Origin: Dehalococcoidia bacterium
Lineage (GTDB): Bacteria; Chloroflexota; Dehalococcoidia; GIF9; AB-539-J10
Reading direction: 5' to 3'
Length of the DNA: 5,102 bases
Assembly: GCA_023129815.1 (NCBI GenBank)
Contig: JAGMBH010000040.1
Coordinates: 1-5,102, forward strand
Made by a program: the position numbers and the translations under genes. This document shows positions 1-4,749 of this stretch, one piece after another. The first letter of the stretch is position 1, and each line of letters opens with the position of its first letter. A model generated the notes under the pieces. That model was not told where the DNA came from, made no database searches, and saw only the letters and a list, made by a program, of their open reading frames with translations.

Positions 1-259
1 TGGGACACATTACAGTATCGGCATCTAGCCAACCACCGCCATCTGCTGCCCTGCTTTTAATCTGTGAGATATACTCTGGGGCGTGTACCATCTCTAGTTC
101 CTCTATTGATGCCGGGCGCGGAGGCAGGCAGGTAAGTTTTTCCTTAGTCCCCGTCTTCTCTAAATGCGACATTATGGCTACCAACCTCTGGGAGTTTTCG
201 GGATGACTACCAGTATCATGTTCCAGATAGATTGGGTCATAAACTAAGCCAGCTTTCAT
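1..259 (-). CDS. Histone deacetylase / AcuC-family protein, 5' part only
   Basis: This is the first 86 codons of a minus-strand gene that runs off the left edge. The start is the ATG at 257-259, preceded by AAGGGTGA five bases upstream. The protein opens MKAGLVYDPIYLEHDTGSHP, followed by ENSQRL. This is the N-terminal signature of the class II histone deacetylase / acetoin utilisation (AcuC) / acetylpolyamine amidohydrolase superfamily: a Y-D-P-x-Y-L-x-H-D start, the H-P-E-x-x-x-R-L block at residues 19-26, and VHAPEYI at 58-64. Family members are zinc hydrolases of about 300-380 residues that remove acetyl or similar groups from lysines or polyamines. The metal ligands lie in the missing part, so activity cannot be judged. 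The gene is 401 bases downstream of the DUF4349 gene, with repeats between them, so it is probably a separate transcription unit. The family call is firm; the substrate is unknown. Confidence 0.9.
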   Translation of the reverse strand, partial: MKAGLVYDPIYLEHDTGSHPENSQRLVAIMSHLEKTGTKEKLTCLPPRPASIEELEMVHAPEYISQIKSRAADGGGWLDADTVMCP

Positions 260-368
260 ATAAGTCACCCTTACTCAATCATGAGGCCGTTTAATTTTGC
301 CTCAGATTCAAAACTAGATTTGCCCCACGCAGTTTTAATACCCATTCACCCCCAAAATTTCTGTAGTG

Positions 369-404
369 TGACCCTTTAGGGTCATGCACGAGGCTAAAGC
401 CTCG
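369..404. repeat. Two adjacent short palindromes
   Basis: TGACCC-TTTA-GGGTCA (369-384) is a 6-base stem, and CGAGGCT-AA-AGCCTCG (389-404) is a perfect 7-base stem with a two-base spacer. They are four bases apart. A run of five T follows on the plus strand at 412-416, but no plus-strand gene precedes it, so a terminator role is unlikely. The arrangement resembles the short dispersed palindromic (REP-like) repeats of many bacterial genomes. That it is dispersed cannot be shown from one copy. Confidence 0.55.
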
Positions 405-471
405 CGCTACGTTTTTAAACATACTCACATCATAGCAAAGCTATTCAGGCAAAACAATAGAAGGTAATTAG

Positions 472-619
472 TGTCACCCTGAGCCGAAGCTCTGACTCTG
501 AACAAAGTGAAGAGGAAGGGGCTAGCGAAGGGTCTCGAGACGCCGCCCTGAGCATGACGAAGGGTTTTTCGCCGGACCTGCCCTAAGCGGGATTCTTCAG
601 TCGCTTCCTCAGAATGACA
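472..619. repeat. MITE- or REP-like element with imperfect terminal inverted repeats
   Basis: The ends TGTCACCCTGAG (472-483) and CTCAGAATGACA (608-619) are inverted repeats matching at 10 of 12 positions, bounding 148 bases with no coding capacity. Inside are several CCCTGAG / GAAGGG type motifs, for example near 516-532 and 546-564. From general knowledge, 'TGTCAyyCTGAGcgaagcgaagg'-like sequences are common non-autonomous dispersed repeats in environmental bacteria. No clear target-site duplication is visible. A non-autonomous transposable element or a double REP are the main options. Confidence 0.45.
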
Positions 620-629
620 GATGTGTGAT

Positions 630-656
630 GGGATAGCCCTCCGTGGCTTTTATCCC
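630..656 (-). terminator. Hairpin immediately after the DUF4349 stop
   Basis: GGGATA (630-635) pairs with TATCCC (651-656), and GCC (636-638) with GGC (645-647), leaving a three-base bulge and a six-base loop. It begins five bases past the stop codon of the DUF4349 gene, the usual place for a terminator. On the minus strand it is not followed by a T tract, so intrinsic termination would be weak. It may instead protect the 3' end of the mRNA. Confidence 0.4.
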
Positions 657-660
657 GAAA

Positions 661-1476
661 TTAGCTCTTCCCCCTCCGCCTGAGCCAGATTACCAGGATG
701 GGAATCCAGACCCAGCAGAAAACGCCAAGCCAGATAAGCCCTGTTGCCAGACCCCTCCCGAAGGTAGTTAAGCCACGCACTGCTGACTTGAAGGCGTCAG
801 AGATACTCCAGGGCTCAGCCAACCCCCTGGTCTCCCTCAGGGTTACCTCAATAAGTGCCATATCTGAGGTTCGCTCTAGGTATTTTATCCGACCTTCAAT
901 TCGCTCAATTTCCCCTCGCACATCGGAAAGTGCCTGCTGCACCTTGAGCATTTCCTCCACTGTTTCTGCCTTCTCCAATAATGCCAAATACTGAGCCTCA
1001 GTTGCCTCCAGGTTGTGTAACCGAGCTTGTAGGTCAACATACTCTTCGGTCACGTCTCTTGCCTCAGTGCTCTCGTAGGGTATGGTTATCGCCAGTTGAT
1101 GAAGCCTGCTGAAAGCTTCGTCAAATCTGTCAGCAGGAACTCGGATGCGAATGCTACCTGAAGTCTCTTTTTCCTCTTCATACTTATGGGAGGAAACCAC
1201 ATAGCCACCTAGCTCATCGGCTACTTCGGCTACCTTACCCATGGTCTCGGCTATATCCGCTACCTCCAAAGTTATATGGCCAGTTTTTACGATTTTACGC
1301 TCTACGGCTTCCTCACCAGGCACTGCCGTGCTCGGGTATTCTTTATCCTCATCACGAAATTCTTCAGGAGGTGCTGGTGCCGGCATTGGCGGAGCACCTG
1401 CAGGTGCACAAGCGCTGGTTAGCATTAGCCCCAAAATTAGCACCATTGGAATTGAAAATTTGAGCGGCTTAGTCAT
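661..1476 (-). CDS. DUF4349 domain-containing lipoprotein with C-terminal membrane helix
   Basis: The 271-residue protein is probably anchored at both ends. Residues 1-23 form a lipoprotein signal peptide: a basic start (MTKPLK), a hydrophobic stretch, and LTSAC with C23 as the likely lipidated cysteine. A proline/alanine-rich, then acidic linker follows to about residue 58. The DUF4349 domain covers about 60-215, starting ERKIVKTGHITLEV and including IRIRVPADRFDEAF. Its Glu/Lys-rich middle (about 140-200) is predicted coiled coil. Near the C-terminus, GLIWLGVFCWVWIPILVIWL is a membrane helix, followed by the basic RRRGKS. The family has no established function; it is an envelope protein of many bacteria. 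The ATG at 1474-1476 is supported by GGAGGCGG seven bases upstream. The gene is more GC-rich than the cassette genes and looks like chromosomal backbone. Alternative: a last cassette after site D, for which I see no 3' attC. Confidence 0.9.
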   Translation of the reverse strand: MTKPLKFSIPMVLILGLMLTSACAPAGAPPMPAPAPPEEFRDEDKEYPSTAVPGEEAVERKIVKTGHITLEVADIAETMGKVAEVADELGGYVVSSHKYEEEKETSGSIRIRVPADRFDEAFSRLHQLAITIPYESTEARDVTEEYVDLQARLHNLEATEAQYLALLEKAETVEEMLKVQQALSDVRGEIERIEGRIKYLERTSDMALIEVTLRETRGLAEPWSISDAFKSAVRGLTTFGRGLATGLIWLGVFCWVWIPILVIWLRRRGKS

Positions 1477-1534
1477 TTGTCCGCCTCCTTAATAGCAATC
1501 TCGGCCCTTTGCAAATTTTGAGCATTTTCCTTCA

Positions 1535-1591
1535 GTTTAACACTATAAACGAGAAAAACCTTCAGAGGTTTAGGTTTCAATGTTGTTAAGC
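1535..1591 (-). repeat. Possible attC-like site D (imperfect inverted repeat)
   Basis: Read on the minus strand, this 57-base stretch begins GCTTAAC (fits RYYYAAC) and ends GTTAAAC (fits GTTRRRY); the two boxes pair at 6 of 7 positions. Inside them an interrupted stem leads to a perfect AAACCT-CTGA-AGGTTT hairpin (1556-1571), with a T run (1558-1554) overlapping its minus-strand 3' arm. The stop codon of the alkylation-repair remnant lies inside the left box. Against it: the left box does not match the bases that start the preceding unit (GTTGGAC at 1788-1782), unlike sites A and B. The core shared by A and B is also missing. It could equally be a weak intrinsic terminator. Confidence 0.35.
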
Positions 1592-1748
1592 AAGCTCATG
1601 GTCCTTTCCTATTTCCTTAGCTCTTTCTCAAGTTTGGGATTGACACACCGTAGGCGCTCTCTAGCGTAATTCCATGTTTTGCCATGCCCTCTATTGCTTT
1701 GGGATTAGATAGGGATTTCAGCTTCTTAAGAATATCGCTGTATTGCAT
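1586..1748 (-). pseudogene. Remnant of a DNA alkylation repair (AlkD-like) gene
   Basis: From the ATG at 1746-1748 the minus strand reads MQYSDILKKLKSLSNPKAIE, then GMAKHGITLESAYGVSIPNLRK, and stops at TAA (1617-1619) after 43 residues. This matches the N-terminus of AlkD-like DNA glycosylases (DNA alkylation repair enzyme family, HEAT-like repeats), which are about 220-240 residues and remove alkylated bases. Past the stop, a shift of reading frame gives AKEIGKDHELA, the expected continuation, before a second stop at 1586-1588. The loss of two bases in an ATA codon after R-K would explain the break. Nothing recognisable as the rest of the gene follows. GAGG lies eight bases before the ATG, and the start is 40 bases after the GTT of site B, like the leaders of the cassette genes. 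I therefore infer a decayed cassette cargo gene. Family assignment is by remembered similarity. Confidence 0.75.
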
Positions 1749-1781
1749 TTCTTCGCCTCTATAATGGGTATACGTGCCTTA

Positions 1782-1855
1782 GTCCAACGATTTTGGGCTT
1801 TGCGAAGTGCAAGGCATTTGGGTAAGCATAGCGAACCGCATACCCGCTGTTAAGT
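1782..1855 (-). repeat. attC-like recombination site B (3' end of cassette 2)
   Basis: On the minus strand this 74-base site starts with R'' ACTTAAC (1855-1849) and ends with R' GTTGGAC (1788-1782), both fitting the attC consensus (RYYYAAC and GTTRRRY). R'' is the exact reverse complement of the GTTAAGT that begins cassette 2, a match of nine bases (1849-1857 against 3466-3474). The interior shares three blocks with site A in the same order, given on the plus strand: TTTGCGAAG (1799-1807), ATTTGGGT (1816-1823) and CGAACC (1832-1837). Local stems are GGGTA/TACCC (1820-1824 with 1841-1845) and CTTTGC/GCAAGG (1798-1803 with 1809-1814, including G-U). The outer L''/L' pairing is weaker than in A. 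Crossover would be expected between G1788 and T1787. Confidence 0.75.
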
Positions 1856-1872
1856 GAGTGCGACAGCACCGA

Positions 1873-1887
1873 GCCAACGAAGTTGGC
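1873..1887. other. Small perfect hairpin after the nuclease gene
   Basis: GCCAAC-GAA-GTTGGC is a perfect 6-base stem with a GAA loop, between the nuclease stop codon and site B. The GAA loop also occurs in the TTTTTGC-GAA-GCAAAAA hairpin of site A. No T tract follows on either strand, so I do not call it a terminator. Confidence 0.4.
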
Positions 1888-1917
1888 GGGAGTCGTGGAC
1901 GAAGGGGGCATTTCTAT

Positions 1918-3423
1918 TCACCGTTTCAGTTTTCTTTTTGTATCTTTGGAGAAACTTCTTTTTAGCCAGTCTTTAACCAGCATGGTTGCTCTACAATCAT
2001 CCTCATTATAGTCTATGACTTTCTGCATTTTATCTTTGTTTTTATCTGGATCCTCTACGTACTGGAAATATAGTGCAATAGACTCCAAGGCGTTGACATC
2101 TGGATGTTTCCATTTGTATCCCATGTAACTCGCTACTTCTTTTAAACCATTACCATAGGTTGGAAAAGCAAAACAAGAAACAGCATCCCTATAGAGATCC
2201 CTCATATTCCCAAATATTACCTTCCGTATTTTATCTGTTAGTCCGTATCGTTCAGCCAGCCTTTCGAGATGAACCCTCTCATAATGATGCCAGTGATATA
2301 TTATAAAATCATCCTGTTTTAGGAGCCAATTTACAAACTGGCGGAACATTTCCCCCTCTTTGTCCAACTCATGCGCAATAAAAGGCGTATACTCCTCCTT
2401 TTCGTCCTTCCTAGTGAGCACGCCAATGAGATAATCTGTCGCTATTAATTCCTCGTCCCCTACTTGCTCTCCTGTTCCTTCTAAATCCAAAAATATTTCT
2501 GTTCGCTTTTCTGGAAACACACACATACCTAAGCAGATGCAATTCCCAGAAACAAGTGCCTTTGAATTGAATGAAAATTTTTTTGCAGTTTTCGTGCCAA
2601 TTCCCTTAATTTTAAGTAAGTCCTCTATCTGGGTTTTTGCGAGATCATCAGTAGTACATATCCCCACATCTAGCAGCTTCTGCTTGAAGGACGGACCTAT
2701 ACCGCTAACCAGAGATATGTCTCCTCTCCTTATTGCTTCCTCGTTGTTGTAAGTCTCCCAAGGCCATTCGCAAGCGCCATAGGTCGGACTCACTTCCTTT
2801 CCCTTACATATTTCCCGAATGTCCTCTAATATTTCCAATAGCTCAGCTTCGTCATAACCTACCTCAGATTCCTCGTAGTCCCTATTAATCACATAGAATA
2901 CGGGCGGTGTGTATCCCTGAATTTTTCCTAGCATATAGTTATAAAACGCCACCTGATAGATGTGGTGCTTTTGAATATTCTTTGCGAGTTTGATTTCCTT
3001 AACAACGTAATGATAACCACCGAATATTGACGCCTCAGCGTCCCTTCTCTCCACAACATCAAATATTCCCATAAGCCCTTCAGGTAAATAAAATGCTGGC
3101 AAACCACAAAGTACCCTTACCCCCTTACTCATTCCTTCCAAAAGCATTCTGAAGCCTTCTTCTGGGGTCGCGTATTCCAGTTTTTCGGCTTCAGGGTACT
3201 CTGTATCTATTACTTGCGTCTCATGCGTCTTCCCTTGGTCGAATAGCATTTCCTGATATTGCGTCAAAGGATCTTTTTTATCTTCAGGTCCGAACTTCTC
3301 ACAATGAACCATGAACGGTGAGATGCAGTAGTTATAAATGGTTCTAGCCGTAATTCTACCTTCTGTAGTAGGCAGTAAGCATTTCTCATATATTTTATCA
3401 ATATCTGAAAGCGTCAACGCCAT
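1918..3423 (-). CDS. TM0106-type RecB-like nuclease with HhH and RNase H-fold domains
   Basis: The 501-residue protein has three visible parts. The N-terminal part (about 25-180) looks like a RecB/Cas4-type PD-(D/E)xK nuclease: D122 in GIFDVV, E143-x-K145 in KEIKLAK, and Q157/Y161 in the following helix. Residues about 236-283 hold two helix-hairpin-helix motifs (SGIGPSFKQKL and IKGIGTKTAKKF), which bind DNA non-specifically. The C-terminal part (about 308-488) resembles the YprB-type RNase H-fold exonuclease domain: D313/E315 in FLDLEGTG, a His/Tyr-rich IIYHWHHYE, D409, and YNEDDC near 472-477. This matches 'TM0106 family RecB-like putative nucleases', whose role is not established; defence or DNA processing are guesses. 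Cysteines C295, C297 and C301 could bind a metal, but this is weak. The ATG at 3421-3423 has a strong GGAGGTG upstream. As the only gene of cassette 2, it is probably transcribed by read-through. Confidence 0.85.
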   Translation of the reverse strand: MALTLSDIDKIYEKCLLPTTEGRITARTIYNYCISPFMVHCEKFGPEDKKDPLTQYQEMLFDQGKTHETQVIDTEYPEAEKLEYATPEEGFRMLLEGMSKGVRVLCGLPAFYLPEGLMGIFDVVERRDAEASIFGGYHYVVKEIKLAKNIQKHHIYQVAFYNYMLGKIQGYTPPVFYVINRDYEESEVGYDEAELLEILEDIREICKGKEVSPTYGACEWPWETYNNEEAIRRGDISLVSGIGPSFKQKLLDVGICTTDDLAKTQIEDLLKIKGIGTKTAKKFSFNSKALVSGNCICLGMCVFPEKRTEIFLDLEGTGEQVGDEELIATDYLIGVLTRKDEKEEYTPFIAHELDKEGEMFRQFVNWLLKQDDFIIYHWHHYERVHLERLAERYGLTDKIRKVIFGNMRDLYRDAVSCFAFPTYGNGLKEVASYMGYKWKHPDVNALESIALYFQYVEDPDKNKDKMQKVIDYNEDDCRATMLVKDWLKRSFSKDTKRKLKR

Positions 3424-3467
3424 TGCTCAACACCTCCATCTTTGTTGTTCCCGAAGTCCACGATTTC

Positions 3468-3556
3468 ACTTAACGTTTCCAGCATAAAAGAAGTTTTTGC
3501 GAAGCAAAAATTTGGGTGAGTGCCATAAGGCACGAACCTTTTATGCTGTGTTATAC
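3468..3556 (-). repeat. attC-like recombination site A (3' end of cassette 1)
   Basis: On the minus strand the 89-base site starts with R'' GTATAAC (3556-3550) and ends with R' GTTAAGT (3474-3468, full consensus). A perfect 11-base stem, CAGCATAAAAG (3480-3490) with CTTTTATGCTG (3538-3548), forms the L''/L' arm. Its interior carries two further hairpins: TTTTTGC-GAA-GCAAAAA (3494-3510) and GTGCC-ATAA-GGCAC (3520-3533). Folded single strands would make a four-way junction. R'' plus its flank is the reverse complement of the start of cassette 1 at 18 of 21 positions (3550-3570 against 4686-4706). The stop codon of the GIY-YIG gene lies inside R''. The core blocks TTTGCGAAG, ATTTGGGT and CGAACC are shared with site B. 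Crossover is expected between G3474 and T3473. Confidence 0.8.
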
Positions 3557-4264
3557 GCCGTTCGTAATCCATTCCTTTGTCCTCCTTATCGCATTTAAAA
3601 TAGTTTCTTTATCGTTTTTATTTATTTCATGAGCTTTAAGATGCTGCACCAACCATAACCCACTTTCCTTTATCTGTATTTTAGGAGAATAATTCCCCAG
3701 CCATTTATCTGAGGGTTTGCACAATTTACAACTTGCCACTGTTCCTATAAGAGAACTTTCAAGCCCTTTACTCCCCATTCTTTCCGTTTGACCATCTATC
3801 ATAACAAATCTAAAATAGAATCTCTCCCTGAGTATTCTTGTAGTTTTTGATTCTATCCTTTTTTCTTTGTCTATATCTCGTTTATGTCCTAAACATTCTC
3901 TATTTTTCCTTGTCATAAAATCTATCTCCCAAATTTGCAGGTAATCATCTCTGTCTCTGTTCAGCAACGCTCTTCCGATATTTTTCCTGAAAATGCTTCT
4001 ATCGGAAGGTTTAGGCTTATTTCTATCAAAATTCATTTTTGATTCGTCCAAAAGGTAGTGTTCCTTGATACGGCTTCTGAAATTTCTTCCTTTATGAGTG
4101 CCAATTCTAACTGTCCTTGGCTTATTTCCGTCGTGTCCCCAAATTTCACCTTTTTCATAAAAGAAATATATCCCATTCTTAGGCAATTGTTCCTGCGTGA
4201 AAGGAAACCTGATGGTTGGCAGTTGCTCCAACTGCTCATGCAACCATTTACATAGATCAGACAT
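3551..4264 (-). CDS. GIY-YIG nuclease-like protein
   Basis: I take the ATG at 4262-4264 as start (237 residues). It has AGAGGT seven bases upstream and lies 10 bases after the stop of the preceding gene; a TTG six codons earlier has no such support. The protein shows a GIY-YIG endonuclease core: GIY at 31-33, VRIG at 52-55 in the YIG position, R63/R65 and H69-Y70 in RSRIKEHY, and the likely metal-binding E169 in GLESSLIGT. A family-specific tail has WLGNYSP (188-194) and SGLWLVQH (201-208). About 90 residues lie between the RIG and Glu motifs, longer than in minimal GIY-YIG domains, with a very basic stretch at 118-148. Such enzymes nick or cut DNA in repair, restriction or mobile elements; the target here is unknown. 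The stop codon TAA is inside the R'' box of site A. It is the second gene of cassette 1 and probably translationally coupled to the first. Confidence 0.8.
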   Translation of the reverse strand: MSDLCKWLHEQLEQLPTIRFPFTQEQLPKNGIYFFYEKGEIWGHDGNKPRTVRIGTHKGRNFRSRIKEHYLLDESKMNFDRNKPKPSDRSIFRKNIGRALLNRDRDDYLQIWEIDFMTRKNRECLGHKRDIDKEKRIESKTTRILRERFYFRFVMIDGQTERMGSKGLESSLIGTVASCKLCKPSDKWLGNYSPKIQIKESGLWLVQHLKAHEINKNDKETILNAIRRTKEWITNGV

Positions 4265-4270
4265 TTTATT

Positions 4271-4276
4271 ACCTCT
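4271..4276 (-). promoter_or_regulatory. Ribosome binding site that decides the GIY-YIG start
   Basis: AGAGGT on the minus strand, overlapping the stop codon of the upstream gene, stands seven bases before the ATG at 4262-4264. It selects this ATG over the in-frame TTG at 4280-4282. The arrangement favours translational coupling of the two genes. Confidence 0.7.
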
Positions 4277-4673
4277 ACACAATCTCTTTTAGATGGCTGA
4301 ATAGGGTAATCTTATCTTTTAATTTAGTCTCTTTTAAAAGCCTCTTATACAAAGGATGAAAACGCCCAGGATTATGATAAAAATATATCTCGTCATAATC
4401 TCCGAGTTTTTGCTCGAAATCTTTTAGTAGTTTTCTAAATTCATTTTCCGTAACTGTATTAGGGTCTTTCTCATACCATTCATGTTCGACATTGGGAAAC
4501 CAAACACCATATAAATCTGAGAAAATCACCCATTTAACTTTTCTCCCTTTACATTTATTCATGAAGCGTTGGGTAGGTGTTGCTGTATACAACTTATCAG
4601 GGGTTACTTTCTTACCAGTATGTTTTAACGAATCGTTTTTCTTTGCGGAACAGTGGGTTATATAGATTCCCAT
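4275..4673 (-). CDS. Small protein resembling the DUF6884/YaaA-like fold
   Basis: The 132-residue soluble protein has no signal peptide or membrane helix. Its motif order is MGIYITHCSAKK at the N-terminus (C8), PDKLYT (25-30), VKWVIFSDLYGVW (46-58), EHEWYEKDP (63-71) and YDEIYFYHNPGRFHPLYKRLL (93-113). This C-S/G-x-x-K...LYt...i-S-x-x-Y-G-l layout is the one I associate with DUF6884 and the related domain at the C-terminus of archaeosine-type enzymes (DUF5591). That resemblance is by eye and only moderate; function is unknown. In those families the conserved Cys and the S-x-x-Y-G loop suggest a nucleotide- or base-binding pocket, which is inference here. The start is supported by GGGGTGAT (4677-4684) three bases before the ATG. 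It is the first gene of cassette 1, 33 bases from its boundary, and just precedes the GIY-YIG gene, so the two probably work together. Confidence 0.7.
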   Translation of the reverse strand: MGIYITHCSAKKNDSLKHTGKKVTPDKLYTATPTQRFMNKCKGRKVKWVIFSDLYGVWFPNVEHEWYEKDPNTVTENEFRKLLKDFEQKLGDYDEIYFYHNPGRFHPLYKRLLKETKLKDKITLFSHLKEIV

Positions 4674-4699
4674 CTTATCACCCCTGAATCACGAATGGC

Positions 4700-4749
4700 G
4701 TATAACAGCGGTATATATGAACCCACAGTTCATCTAATCCGCTTTGGTC
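4700..4749 (-). repeat. attC-like recombination site C (boundary upstream of cassette 1)
   Basis: On the minus strand this 50-base site ends with R' GTTATAC (4706-4700), fitting GTTRRRY except for one T. Its arm is AGCGG/CCGCT (4707-4711 with 4739-4743) plus ATGAAC/GTTCAT (4717-4722 with 4728-4733), around a five-base loop and an internal loop. The candidate R'' is GACCAAA (4749-4743), one base from consensus, but it pairs poorly with R'. The layout R''-L''-loop-L'-R' is that of a compact attC, near the lower size limit, and lacks the core shared by A and B. It would be the 3' end of a cassette lying to the right. Its weak R'' leaves open that it is a degenerate site. Confidence 0.55.

Larger units (their letters stand above)
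260..660. other. Gap of 401 bases without a gene, filled with repeats
   Basis: I see no convincing coding sequence here on either strand. The stretch holds a hairpin just after the DUF4349 stop (630-656), a MITE-like element (472-619), two back-to-back palindromes (369-404), a short ATAGC-AAA-GCTAT hairpin (432-444), and the ribosome binding site of the deacetylase gene (about 265-272). No clear sigma-70 promoter for that gene was recognised. Confidence 0.6.
1788..3473 (-). mobile_element. Integron-type gene cassette 2 (RecB-like nuclease)
   Basis: The unit runs on the minus strand from the TT of the R' box of site A to the G of the R' box of site B, 1,686 bases. It holds one gene with a 51-base leader and a 62-base tail before site B. 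Its first bases, GTTAAGTGA counting the preceding G, are the exact reverse complement of the R'' box and flank at its 3' end. This is what a free circular cassette needs to rebuild a paired attC. It is long for a single-gene cassette, as most are under about 1 kb. Confidence 0.7.
3474..4705 (-). mobile_element. Integron-type gene cassette 1 (two-gene)
   Basis: The 1,232-base unit on the minus strand runs from the TT of the R' box of site C to the G of the R' box of site A. It contains the DUF6884-like and GIY-YIG genes, both oriented toward site A as cassette genes normally are. Its two ends are inverted copies of each other over 21 bases (18 identical), much further than the 7-base core. There is no transposase and no sign of a promoter inside. 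The DNA is visibly more A+T-rich than the DUF4349 and deacetylase genes, which suggests a separate origin. Confidence 0.7.

Noticed and set aside
698..994. Open frame on the plus strand inside the DUF4349 gene
   Set aside because: It is antisense to a well-supported gene and has no recognisable domain. The same applies to plus-strand frames at 1241-1492, 2537-2752 and 4058-4255, and to the other-frame minus reading at 4033-4239.
3480..3548. Cloverleaf-like fold resembling a tRNA
   Set aside because: There is no anticodon or T-arm consensus and no CCA-type acceptor. The arms are A/T-rich, and flanking R boxes and similarity to site B identify it as attC-like.
4265..4282. TTG at 4280-4282 as the start of the GIY-YIG gene, adding six residues
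   Set aside because: It overlaps the upstream stop and has no Shine-Dalgarno sequence, whereas the ATG at 4262-4264 has AGAGGT at good spacing.
3550..4706. The inverted repeats at 3550-3570 and 4686-4706 read as terminal repeats of an insertion sequence
   Set aside because: No transposase or target duplication is present. Each repeat contains an attC box with adjacent stem structure, and the same relation holds for cassette 2, so cassette ends explain them better.
1782..4749. A CRISPR array, prompted by repeated motifs and a Cas4/RecB-like nuclease
   Set aside because: The repeats are three dissimilar-length sites 1.2-1.7 kb apart with genes between them. There are no short regularly spaced repeats and no other cas gene.
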